NCBI GenBank assembly: GCA_946886675.1
Contig: CAMPIZ010000008.1
Span: 1-15,096, forward strand
Length of the DNA: 15,096 nucleotides
Direction: 5' to 3'
From: an uncultured Flavobacterium sp.
GTDB taxonomy: Bacteria > Bacteroidota > Bacteroidia > Flavobacteriales > Flavobacteriaceae
The notes beneath the pieces were generated by a model. That model was not told where the DNA came from. It did no database searches and saw only the letters and a list, made by a program, of their open reading frames with translations. This document shows, in pieces, positions 1 to 9,000 of the stretch; within the stretch, counting starts at the first letter, position 1; the number at the start of each line of letters is the position of its first letter. Position numbers and translations under genes: made by a program.

Positions 1-52
1 AGGACGCCAGGTTTTCATCCTGGTAACAGGGGTTCGATTCCCCTACGGACTA
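1..52 (+). tRNA. tRNA-Glu (UUC), 5' end cut off by the window
   Basis: This is the 3' part of a tRNA. The anticodon stem CCAGG (7-11) pairs with CCTGG (19-23) around a seven-base loop (12-18) whose middle three bases are TTC (14-16), which reads Glu codons. The T arm AGGGG/CCCCT (28-32 with 40-44) encloses TTCGATT. The acceptor strand ACGGACT (45-51) and discriminator A (52) follow, and no full CCA is encoded. The 5' acceptor strand and most of the D arm lie outside the window. rpsT starts 33 bp later with no clear promoter between, so the two may be co-transcribed. Confidence 0.93.
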
Positions 53-85
53 CAATTTTTATAACAAGATATTTAAGTTAACAAA

Positions 86-337
86 ATGGCAAATCACAAG
101 TCAGCTTTAAAAAGAATCAGAAGCAACGAAAAGAAGAGAGTGTTGAACAGGTATCAGCACAAGACTACTCGTAATGCTATTAAAGCAATACGTATAGCTA
201 CAGATAAGAATGAAGCTTCAGAGAAATTATCTTCTGTTATCTCTATGATCGATAAATTAGCTAAGAAAAATATAATTCACGCTAACAAGGCTTCAAACCT
301 TAAATCAAGCTTAACTAAACACGTAGCTGCACTTTAA
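86..337 (+). CDS. rpsT: 30S ribosomal protein bS20
   Basis: This encodes ribosomal protein S20, a primary 16S rRNA-binding protein of the 30S subunit. The 83-residue product begins MANHKSALKRIRSNEKKR, the conserved start of the family, and is lysine/arginine-rich throughout. The length is normal for bS20. The ATG at 86 is preceded only by AT-rich sequence with no Shine-Dalgarno, as is usual in Bacteroidota. I see no TAnnTTTG box in the 33 bp after tRNA-Glu, so read-through from the tRNA promoter is plausible (inference). A strong hairpin terminator begins 31 bp after the stop. The identification is secure. Confidence 0.97.
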   Translation: MANHKSALKRIRSNEKKRVLNRYQHKTTRNAIKAIRIATDKNEASEKLSSVISMIDKLAKKNIIHANKASNLKSSLTKHVAAL

Positions 338-367
338 TTACAGCTTACTGTTAGTATATAAAAAATT

Positions 368-390
368 AAGCTCCCTGTAAGGGAGCTTTT
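368..390. terminator. Bidirectional intrinsic terminator between rpsT and the EEP gene
   Basis: A perfect 9-bp stem AAGCTCCCT / AGGGAGCTT (368-376 with 380-388) has a three-base GTA loop. It runs into T's on the plus strand, and the A-rich stretch at 361-365 gives T's on the minus strand. It can therefore end rpsT from the left and the convergent minus-strand gene, whose stop is at 394-396, from the right. Confidence 0.88.
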
Positions 391-393
391 CTG

Positions 394-1443
394 TTATGTA
401 GCTTTTTGTTTCTTTTCGTTTGCTTCGGCTATATCTTCGCTATCTGGTTTTTCTCCATGCTGTTCATGCGTGGCACTTTCCTCAAGCTGCAGGCTCACAC
501 AAATAGGAAAATGGTCTGACCCGCAGTTGTTGAGCCTTTTCATGCATACAAATTTAAAATGTGAAGAAGCAAAGGCATGATCCAGCGGGAACCGCATAAA
601 CGGATACCGTGCATGGAATGTATTAAAAAAACCTCTCCCCAGCCGCGGATCAAGCAGGTTGCTCATTTTTAAGAATAACTTTGTTGTATAGCTCCAGGCA
701 ACATCATTAAGGTCTCCCATAACAATTACCGGAAGCTTGCTTTTTTTGCATAAGTCTGCTGTAAGCAACAGTTCCTTATCTCTTTCTGTAGATCTTATAT
801 TCTCATTAGGAACCGGCGGAGTAGGGTGAAGCGCAAATAACTGAATTTCTTTACCGCTTTTCAGTACAATTTTAGTGTGTATTGACGGTACATCTTCTTC
901 TACCATATATTTTACTTCTGTGTCTTTTAAATCCAGTCTGGAATATAAAATCATTCCATATGTGTTTTCCAGGGGTATCAGGCGGTTGTACGGATATTTT
1001 TCTTTGAGCTCTGATGTTGCATCTGCCCAGAAATTATCAGTTTCTAAAAGCAGTACAATATCGGGGTCTGCCTTTTTTATTTCTGTAAGGCATCCCTGTG
1101 CATTGCGGTTTTCCTGATATACATTTGCTATAACAATTTCTAACCTGTTGCTCTTATCACTGTTTTTTGCGGTGAGCATTTGCTTTTTAGCTAAAACCGT
1201 GAATGGAAGAATGTGGTATAACAGGTAAATGATGTTAATGCCTGACAGGGAAAGCAATGTTATGTATTCCCACTGTTCACCTTTATAAGAAAAGGCTGTA
1301 AGGATAATGCAAACAAAGGAAAGCGTTAATTTTTGCAGCCTTGGATAGTCAAAAACCCTGAATGTCCAGTAGTCATTCCTTATAAGGGGCATAATATTGA
1401 AAAGTACATTTACTGCAGTAAAAACTATTAAAAAAGTATTCAT
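394..1443 (-). CDS. Membrane-anchored endonuclease/exonuclease/phosphatase (EEP) family protein
   Basis: The 349-residue product has three N-terminal hydrophobic segments (about residues 3-21, 36-53 and 58-85) and then an EEP-fold domain (about 100-320). The usual Mg-dependent active-site motifs are all visible: N107 in IANVYQ, E134 in LLLETD, H206 in FALHP, D244/N246 in MGDLND, D288/H289 in PLDHA and D310/H311 in GSDHFP. The enzyme is therefore probably an active phosphodiesterase or nuclease facing one side of the inner membrane. The substrate cannot be read from sequence, because the fold covers DNases, sphingomyelinase-like and inositol phosphatases. The C-terminal 30 residues are polar, Glu/Lys-rich and probably disordered. 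The ATG start has a good -7 promoter box about 38 bp upstream. The gene is divergent from typA. Confidence 0.85.
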   Translation of the reverse strand: MNTFLIVFTAVNVLFNIMPLIRNDYWTFRVFDYPRLQKLTLSFVCIILTAFSYKGEQWEYITLLSLSGINIIYLLYHILPFTVLAKKQMLTAKNSDKSNRLEIVIANVYQENRNAQGCLTEIKKADPDIVLLLETDNFWADATSELKEKYPYNRLIPLENTYGMILYSRLDLKDTEVKYMVEEDVPSIHTKIVLKSGKEIQLFALHPTPPVPNENIRSTERDKELLLTADLCKKSKLPVIVMGDLNDVAWSYTTKLFLKMSNLLDPRLGRGFFNTFHARYPFMRFPLDHAFASSHFKFVCMKRLNNCGSDHFPICVSLQLEESATHEQHGEKPDSEDIAEANEKKQKAT

Positions 1444-1481
1444 TTAGGTTGTACGATAAATTATGTTAAATGCGTGTATTT

Positions 1482-1489
1482 CAAATATA
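1482..1489 (-). promoter_or_regulatory. Putative -7 promoter box for the EEP gene
   Basis: On the minus strand this reads TATATTTG, an exact match to the Bacteroidota -7 consensus TAnnTTTG. It lies 38 bp upstream of the ATG at 1443, giving a leader of roughly 30 nt. No exact TTG is seen at the -33 position, so this is a one-box match. Confidence 0.5.
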
Positions 1490-1614
1490 ATTAAATGTAT
1501 TCGTAGTCAGAAGCTTGTTAATTGTAATTTAACGAATGTTTGCAGTAATGACATTTAAAGTTAATACATTCTTAAGTGTCTCGTTATTAGTGTTTTTTAT
1601 ATCAAAATAAAGTG

Positions 1615-1622
1615 TACCTTTG
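1615..1622 (+). promoter_or_regulatory. Putative -7 promoter box for typA
   Basis: TACCTTTG matches the Bacteroidota -7 consensus TAnnTTTG exactly. It sits 19 bp before the ATG at 1642, so transcription should begin around 1628-1630 with a short purine-rich leader (AAAAAAGAAAG). The -33 region (about 1591-1597, TGTTTTT) lacks an exact TTG. The box overlaps a possible upstream GTG start at 1612 and argues against it. Confidence 0.6.
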
Positions 1623-1641
1623 CACCTCCAAAAAAAGAAAG

Positions 1642-3441
1642 ATGGCGTCTATAAGAAACATTGCAATTATTGCTCACGTTGACCACGGTAAGACTACGCT
1701 GGTTGACAAAATTATGTACCATTGCCAGTTATTCCGTGAAAACGAGAACACGGGTGACCTGATACTTGACAACAACGACCTTGAACGTGAAAGGGGTATT
1801 ACCATTACTTCTAAAAACGTTTCTGTAACTTACAAAGACACAAAAATCAACATTATAGATACTCCTGGCCACGCCGATTTTGGTGGAGAGGTAGAGCGTG
1901 TATTGAATATGGCTGATGGTGTACTGCTACTGGTTGATGCTTTTGAAGGGCCAATGCCGCAAACACGTTTTGTACTTCAAAAAGCTATAGATCTTGGTCT
2001 TAAGCCATGTGTTGTAATTAACAAGGTAGATAAAGAAAACTGTACTCCAGAAGAAGTACATGAAAAAGTATTCGACCTTATGTTTGAGCTTGGTGCAGAA
2101 GAATGGCAGCTTGATTTCCCTTCTGTTTACGGTTCTGCTAAGCAAAACTGGATGAGTACTGACTGGAAAAACAAAACTGAGAATATAGAGCCGCTTCTTG
2201 ATATGGTACTTGAGCACATTCCTGCTCCGAAAGTATCAGAAGGTACTCCGCAATTGCTTATCACATCGCTTGACTTTTCAAGCTTTACAGGCCGTATTGC
2301 AATAGGCCGCCTGCAAAGGGGAAGTTTAAAAGAGGGTATGAATGTATCGCTTGTTAAGCGTGACGGAAAAATTATTAAAACAAAAATTAAAGAACTTCAT
2401 ACTTTTGAAGGCCTTGGCCGTAAAAAAGTAGAGCAGGTTTTTGCAGGTGATATTTGTGCCCTTGTTGGGCTTGAAGGTTTTGAGATTGGGGATACAGTTG
2501 CCGATTTTGAAAATCCTGAAGCATTAGCAACCATTGCTATTGATGAGCCTACAATGAGCATGCTTTTCACTATAAACGATTCTCCTTTCTTTGGTAAAGA
2601 AGGTAAATTTGTTACTTCACGCCACATTAAGGACAGATTGAACAAAGAACTTGAAAAAAATCTTGCCTTAAGGGTTAATGAGACTGACAGTGCCGATAAA
2701 TTTATGGTATTTGGCCGTGGTGTACTTCACTTATCAGTTCTTATTGAAACCATGAGAAGGGAAGGGTATGAGCTTCAGATAGGCCAGCCACAGGTAATTA
2801 TCAAAGAAATTGATGGTGTTAAATGTGAGCCAGTAGAAGAACTTACTATCGACCTTCCTGAAAACCTTTCAGGACGTGCGGTAGAGTTTGTTACGGTACG
2901 TAAAGGTGAAATGCTTAGCATGGAGCCAAAAGGAGACCGTATGATTGTTAAGTTCAATATTCCTTCAAGGGGTATCATTGGTTTAAGAAACCAGTTGCTT
3001 ACAGCTACAGCGGGTGAAGCTATCATGTCCCACCGTTTCTTAGAGTATCAACCATTTAAAGGTGAGATACCTGGACGTTTAAGTGGTTCGCTTATCTCAA
3101 TGGAAAATGGTAAGGCAATACCTTACTCTATTGATAAGCTACAGGATAGAGGTAAATTCTTTGTAGATCCTAACGAGGATATCTATGAAGGTCAGGTTAT
3201 TGGTGAGAACTCACGTGGTGATGATATGGTGGTTAATGTAACCAAGACCAAGAAGCTTACTAACGTACGTTCGTCAGGTGCAGATGATAAAGCAAGGATT
3301 ATCCCGGCTATCAAATTCTCTCTTGAAGAGGCGTTGGAGTACATCCAGAAAGATGAGTATGTAGAGGTAACTCCTAAGAGCTTACGCTTACGTAAAATAT
3401 ACCTGAATGAAAATGACAGGAAGCGTTTTAAAATCGCTTAA
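1642..3441 (+). CDS. typA: TypA/BipA translational GTPase
   Basis: TypA/BipA is a ribosome-binding GTPase related to EF-G. In other bacteria it assists 50S assembly and growth under cold or other stress. From the ATG at 1642 the protein has 599 residues, close to the usual 600 or so. The G motifs are intact: G1 AHVDHGKT (11-18), G2 RGITIT with T54, G3 DTPGH (73-77), G4 NKVD (127-130) and G5 GSAK (164-167). Next come an EF-Tu-like beta-barrel domain (about 200-290), EF-G-like III and V domains, and the C-terminal TypA-specific domain. A frame-matched GTG at 1612 would add ten residues, but it lies within or before the predicted promoter box and those residues are not part of the family. The gene stands alone, with its own promoter and a strong terminator 15 bp after the stop. 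Confidence 0.97.
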   Translation: MASIRNIAIIAHVDHGKTTLVDKIMYHCQLFRENENTGDLILDNNDLERERGITITSKNVSVTYKDTKINIIDTPGHADFGGEVERVLNMADGVLLLVDAFEGPMPQTRFVLQKAIDLGLKPCVVINKVDKENCTPEEVHEKVFDLMFELGAEEWQLDFPSVYGSAKQNWMSTDWKNKTENIEPLLDMVLEHIPAPKVSEGTPQLLITSLDFSSFTGRIAIGRLQRGSLKEGMNVSLVKRDGKIIKTKIKELHTFEGLGRKKVEQVFAGDICALVGLEGFEIGDTVADFENPEALATIAIDEPTMSMLFTINDSPFFGKEGKFVTSRHIKDRLNKELEKNLALRVNETDSADKFMVFGRGVLHLSVLIETMRREGYELQIGQPQVIIKEIDGVKCEPVEELTIDLPENLSGRAVEFVTVRKGEMLSMEPKGDRMIVKFNIPSRGIIGLRNQLLTATAGEAIMSHRFLEYQPFKGEIPGRLSGSLISMENGKAIPYSIDKLQDRGKFFVDPNEDIYEGQVIGENSRGDDMVVNVTKTKKLTNVRSSGADDKARIIPAIKFSLEEALEYIQKDEYVEVTPKSLRLRKIYLNENDRKRFKIA

Positions 3442-3455
3442 TGATATTTGATATG

Positions 3456-3494
3456 AAAAAGAAAATCCCGCCAATCGGCGGGATTTTCTTTTTT
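3456..3494. terminator. Strong bidirectional terminator after typA
   Basis: The core is a perfect 12-bp stem GAAAATCCCGCC / GGCGGGATTTTC (3461-3472 with 3477-3488) with loop AATC. An A5/T5 extension lengthens it to 17 bp, and a T run follows on both strands. It serves typA (plus) and the convergent 834-residue protein gene (minus, stop at 3510). Confidence 0.92.
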
Positions 3495-3509
3495 CTTCAC
3501 TAATAATTT

Positions 3510-6014
3510 TTATCTCACCATACTAAAATGCCCTTTTATTACCCGACCGTTTTCCAGGGTAACTACGTACCAATAATCTGTTGAAGGCAGGGCATAGCCA
3601 TTATAATTTCCATCCCAGCCGTTACCTTTTGGGTCTACGCTGGCGACCAGCTTGCCAAAACGATCATATATATCTATAGAACTGCTTTGATAGAATAAGG
3701 CATTCATGCCCACAATATCCCAGGTGTCATTTGTGCCATCACCATTTGGTGTAAAGAACTTAGGTATAAAAAGTACTGAAATATCTTTTGATACTACCCC
3801 ACAGCCATTTTCATCATATACATATACGGTATGCAGCCCCGGTTCTACATTTGCAAAAAAGTTTGATTGCTGAAAGGGTCCGTTTGGCATATCAAGACTG
3901 TACAGATAAGTAGTGTTTACATTGTTAGATGGTGTTACATGCACTGTAACAGTATTATTACCGGTTAGGTCTATTACATCCACATTCTCAATTACAGCCA
4001 CATCCGATGGTGTTACAGTTACTGTGCGCATTACAGGGCAGCCTGTCTCGTTTGTAACAGTTACAGTATATGTTCCCGGCTGGTTAACGTTTATAGTGGA
4101 TGTTGTTGCTCCCGTAGACCATAAATAACTAAACTGCGGATTGTTTGTGCCTGCTGTTATAGTTACACTATCGCCGGTATTAAGGCATACCTTAGCCTGA
4201 TCCTGAGTATCTATATCAGCAACAGGAAGTGCGGTAATTTCAAATGTTATAATATCATAGCAAGCATTATTTGCCTTGTTTTGTATACGGGCATAAATAG
4301 TTTGCGGGTTTACTGTATTCGTGTACCCATCCTCGTTAAGGGATGCAGTACCGGCTTCAGCATCTTGCTGAGAGTTAAAATAGAATACATCATAATCATC
4401 AGGATCCTGTGTGCCCAGGATTGCCGCAGTATTATCACTTAAAGTAAAAGATGCTGCATCATCCAGATTAGTATCACACTCCGTTAAATCTGCAGCCATA
4501 TTAGCCACAGGTACTTCATGTATCTTAATATTTTTCTGGAAATTAAATACCTCACCTTCCCGGGTTATAGAAGCAATTACTGTATAATTTCCAATAACGG
4601 CATAAGTATGTACTGGGTTAACATCTGTAGATGGAGCGCTTCCGTCTCCAAAATCCCATGAAATAGTATCGAACTCATCGTTAACATCAAGGCTAAACTG
4701 TGTAGCATCTCCAAGGCAAAGATTTTGCACATCTATAAGTGCGGAAAAAAAGGAAGTGATAAAAGGGGGGAGGCCAAAAAATGATATTGTTCCCGGGGCT
4801 AGTGTAACGGCATTTAACTGATAACCGCAAAGTGCTCCGGTTTCCTCAGGATTCTCAATAACGTCTAAAAAAGGTTCGTTAAGCACCGCCCTGTATATTT
4901 TACCATTGGGGCCAAGCTGGAGTGTACCCGATTGTGTTGTGTTTCCTACCATTATAGCACTTAAGGGTATATTATTGCTTTGCAGGTCATATTGCTGTAC
5001 GCCTCCAAAACCTACGTTATTAAAATCGTAGGAAACATAGAGCTTGTTACCCGATGGAGAAAACTCTACCCCATAAGGCAGGGTATTGTTGCTTATTTGC
5101 AGTGGAGAAGAAACTATACCTGTAGTATTGTCAAAATTATACAGGTAAACGGTACCATCCATGCTGGCCTGACCTGTAAAGGTTGATTTTTGCATGTGTG
5201 CCACCACCAGCCTGTCTCCATCAGGAGAGGCTTTCAGGCATCCAATAGCATTTCTACGATATCCGGTGTAAGGAATAACAGGTGTAATCTGCGTTATTAC
5301 AGGGGTTTCGTTTACGCCGTTTTCATCAACCGAAAATGCATAAAACTTATCGATAAAATGGGTAATTACCCAATAGCCCGAACCGTCTCCGCTTTTCACC
5401 GCAGTAATTTTCTCAGAGCATTTATAACTGGCTTCTTCTGTTATAACAGGATTATAGGTTGTTAAATGGACGTTGCGAGTAACAACATCGCCTATACTTC
5501 CATTTTCTCCCGCAACAGAGAGGTCTGCAATAGAGTAGTTGAATCCATTATTAAAACCATCATCTACATCGGGTATCATTCCTCCATTATCATAGAGGTT
5601 TCCCGGCGGAAACTGTTCCGGAAAAAAAGCAGCATTACCATGGTGAGGCTCGTCTACAGTAAAAATGTAATAAATATTGGGATCTCCCTTTTTAGGGACT
5701 ATAATACCTGACTGTGTACTGGAAGGATCGCCTAACAGGCCTGTACCTCCCATATAATCTCCATTGGGCATTATTACATGGTTACGGTCCCAAACGGTAC
5801 GGCCATCTGTATAAAAAAGCAGGTTGAAGTTTTGATCGGATATGGAACTACATCCCTCATTGGTACTCATAGCACCATCTGAAAGTGCCTGTACAGAACC
5901 ATCATCCAGAAAGCGTATACCCGCATTAACACCAAAATACCAGTTGTTGGCTTCCTTTTGGGCAAATGTATTAAGGGTAAATAAAGTTAATAATAGTAAG
6001 GTAAAATTTTTCAT
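3510..6014 (-). CDS. T9SS type B cargo protein: propeller-like, PKD, Cys-module and Ig-like domains
   Basis: A secreted, multi-domain surface protein of 834 residues. It has a signal peptide (residues 1-19, ending TFAQ) and an N-terminal region (about 20-420) with propeller-like blades, for example LKASPDGDRLVVA and VEFSPSGNKLYVS. A PKD domain follows (about 432-498, WDFGDGS and VHTY motifs), then one ECD-type module like those in the upstream gene (about 499-596) and an Ig-like domain (about 597-668). The C-terminal type B sorting domain is at 748-834 (FFTPNGDG, DIYDRFGKLV, STDYWYVV). This domain, called the gliding motility-associated C-terminal domain, directs export through the type IX system. 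The protein is therefore predicted outside the cell or on its surface, perhaps in adhesion or binding (inference; no enzyme motif seen). The ATG follows the upstream cargo gene by 57 bp. Confidence 0.9.
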   Translation of the reverse strand: MKNFTLLLLTLFTLNTFAQKEANNWYFGVNAGIRFLDDGSVQALSDGAMSTNEGCSSISDQNFNLLFYTDGRTVWDRNHVIMPNGDYMGGTGLLGDPSSTQSGIIVPKKGDPNIYYIFTVDEPHHGNAAFFPEQFPPGNLYDNGGMIPDVDDGFNNGFNYSIADLSVAGENGSIGDVVTRNVHLTTYNPVITEEASYKCSEKITAVKSGDGSGYWVITHFIDKFYAFSVDENGVNETPVITQITPVIPYTGYRRNAIGCLKASPDGDRLVVAHMQKSTFTGQASMDGTVYLYNFDNTTGIVSSPLQISNNTLPYGVEFSPSGNKLYVSYDFNNVGFGGVQQYDLQSNNIPLSAIMVGNTTQSGTLQLGPNGKIYRAVLNEPFLDVIENPEETGALCGYQLNAVTLAPGTISFFGLPPFITSFFSALIDVQNLCLGDATQFSLDVNDEFDTISWDFGDGSAPSTDVNPVHTYAVIGNYTVIASITREGEVFNFQKNIKIHEVPVANMAADLTECDTNLDDAASFTLSDNTAAILGTQDPDDYDVFYFNSQQDAEAGTASLNEDGYTNTVNPQTIYARIQNKANNACYDIITFEITALPVADIDTQDQAKVCLNTGDSVTITAGTNNPQFSYLWSTGATTSTINVNQPGTYTVTVTNETGCPVMRTVTVTPSDVAVIENVDVIDLTGNNTVTVHVTPSNNVNTTYLYSLDMPNGPFQQSNFFANVEPGLHTVYVYDENGCGVVSKDISVLFIPKFFTPNGDGTNDTWDIVGMNALFYQSSSIDIYDRFGKLVASVDPKGNGWDGNYNGYALPSTDYWYVVTLENGRVIKGHFSMVR

Positions 6015-6039
6015 AGCTGGTTGAGAATGTATCTCTTAG

Positions 6040-6060
6040 TTAATTTTCTCATAAAATTAA
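6040..6060. repeat. Small AT-rich inverted repeat between the two T9SS cargo genes
   Basis: TTAATTTT (6040-6047) and AAAATTAA (6053-6060) form a perfect 8-bp inverted repeat around CTCAT. It has no GC in the stem and no following T run on the minus strand, so it is a poor terminator. It might be an mRNA-processing or regulator-binding site in the 57-bp gap, or simply chance in AT-rich DNA. Confidence 0.35.
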
Positions 6061-6071
6061 CAGAAAAAAGA

Positions 6072-9000
6072 TTATCTCACCATAGCAAAATGCCCTTTAA
6101 CATTTCGGCCATCTTCAAGTTCTATAACAAACCAGTAGTCGGTAGATGGCAGTCTTTCGCCATTATAGGTTCCATCCCATCCAATATGGTCTCCCCAAAA
6201 ACTGCTAACGAGCTTACCAAAACGGTCGAAAATCGAAACTTTTGATTTAGGTAAAAAATAAATAAAGTATACCTGCCAGGTCTCGTTTATGCCATCTCCG
6301 TTTGGGGTAAAGAATTTAGGATAATTAAGTATAACCAGTTCTTCCTGTGCAGTACGGCACCCATCTATAGATCGTATATAAAGCGTATAGAGTCCAGGAA
6401 TAAGGTTATCAAAATATGGTGTTGCTATATAATTCTCTCCATCTATAGAATATTCAAATTCTTCCCAGTTATCAAGGTTAACTGCTATGGAGTTATCATA
6501 CTGGGAGAAGTCCTGAATGCTTACTGAATAATCCAGTTCCGGAAGATGTTCTACACTAATAGTAAACGAAGTTATATCAAACCCTAAACACCCGTTTGTG
6601 CTTTCCAGCCTTGCCCATATGGTCTGCCCGGTATAAGGAGTACTGTTCATGTGTACATCATTAAGCGGATTCACTTCATTTAAAGCATCTTCTTCTGAGG
6701 CATAGTATGTTACAATCCCTTCTATACCGTTTTTAATATAATCATCATTAAGGCTTAAAATAAACGACTGCCTTCCGTTAAGGTTAAGGTCACACTGCCA
6801 TAAATCCTGTGGTTCTCCTGCCACAACCGGATTTGTAATTTCTATAAGAAAGCTTTCCGGCAGGCTGGTACAGCCGGTAACAGTATTGTGCATCTGCACA
6901 AAAACCGTTTGCGGGTTAGTGATATTTGCATAAGTATTTGGATTGGGAATCGGGATATTATCATTTAAATCCTGCAGGCTCGCATAATAGGAGAATACAA
7001 CATCCTGCTGGTTTCCTGTAAACATAGTTTCGTGAATAGTAAGATCGAATATATCCGACTGATCGTTAACCCCGTCATCATCACATTGTACCTGGTCCAG
7101 TATTATATCCTGCGGATTGTTTAGAACAGGAAGGTTGTTGATATTTAAAGTGAATGAAGTAACATCAAAACAAAGCGGATTTGATATTCTTTCTACCCTT
7201 GCCCATATTGTTTCAGCTGTATATGCTGTTGCATTCTGATGCATGGGATCAATGGCATTTACATCGTCCAGTGCATCCTGCTGTGTTAAATAAAAGGTTA
7301 CTACTGTATCAGTATTGCCGCTATTTATAAGGTTTGTATTTTCTGTAAGATTAAAAACCTGGAAACCATTAAGGTTTGTGTCACATAAAAACAAATCTTC
7401 CGGTTCACCTGCTGTAAGAGCGGTATTATGAATGTCAAATTCCTGGGTCTCAAAACAACCCGTAACAGGATTAGAAATTGTCAGATAAATGGTTTGCGGA
7501 TTTATAATGCTCATGTAGCTTTCCGGAGCAGCTATAGGATTGTTATTCGCTAAGTCTGCCTCGCTGGCATAGTAGGTAAAAATGACATTAGCATTACCAC
7601 CGGAAATCATATTTTCATTCACGGTTAAATCAAAAACTGTAAGGCTGTTTTCACTCTCCGGATCGCAAACGGTTATATCCGGATACTCCTCAAAATTAAA
7701 AATACCAATTGTAAACGGTATAATATCAAAACAGTTTTCCCCCGCTATTTCCAGCCTGGCCCATATTGTTTCGCTTTCATAAGGAACCTGATTTTCATAT
7801 AACGGGCCTACCGGGCTTTGTCCATTTTCGGCATTTTCTAGGGAAGTGTGATAAGTTACTGTGGCATCGGGATTGCTATTTGCAACTAAATCATCATTAG
7901 AGCTGAGGTCAAACTCACGTATACCGTTATTGTTTATATCGCAAAGCATTATATCATCAGCACTGACTGCTAAAACCGGAATAATGATATTAAATTCCTC
8001 AAAAACATGGCAACCTGTTTCGGTATTGGTCATCCTTACATAAATTGTTTTGGATGACTGTGTGCTTATATAAGCAGCAGGAGATGTTATAGGGGCAATA
8101 CCTAATACCATGTTGTTATGTGTTTCATGGTATGTAATGAGGATATTCTCCTGATTATCTGTAAACATTTCTTCATGTACAGTAAGATCAAAAACTGCAG
8201 CCTGATCAAACATTCCGTCATTATCATCACACTCTTCAATATCCAGTACAATGTTGTCAGGATTATTAAAGACTGGCATTGGATTTACTGATATTGTAAA
8301 GGAGATAACATCTATACATTCTTCATCTGGCCTTATAAGCCTTGCCCAGATAACCTCACTTTCATAAGGTTCCTGATTTTCGTATAATGGCCCTATAGTG
8401 TTTGTCCCGTTTATGGCATCATCTTCAGTATTATGATAGGTAACTATAGAACCCGGTACATTTCCGGATATAGGACCTTCATTAGCAGTAAGGTCAAATT
8501 CCCTTATTCCGTTATAGTTAATATCGCACAACTCCAAATCTGACGGCTCTGATGCAAAAACAGGTATTTCAACATTAAATTCCTCAATATCAAAGCAGCC
8601 TGTTATAGGGTTTGTCATACGGAGATAGATAGTCTGCAATCCGGTAGTGCTCACAAATTCATCGGGATTTAGCAAAGGATCTTCACCCGTAGTAACATCA
8701 TTAAGGCTGGTATGGTAGGTTATTTCAACATCCGTCTGGCTGCCTATAAACATAGCCTCATAAACAGTGAGGTTAAAAACAGCAGCCTGGTCATACTCTC
8801 CATCACTATCATCGCAAAGGCTCATGTCGAGAGGGATATTATCCGGATTTAAAAAAACCGGGACCTCATGAAAAGTTGCTGTTCCTGTCCACTCTATAGC
8901 AAAGTTGCTAAAGCCATGAGGACGGTTAACCAATAAATAGTATACATCGTCATCTTCTACAGTAACCCACTCTACAAAGGCATCCCCATCTGCACCTGGT

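Noticed and set aside
6540..8858. Repetitive region as a CRISPR or tandem DNA repeat
   Set aside because: The repeats are about 280-300 bp, diverged, in frame and lack spacers; they are protein modules.
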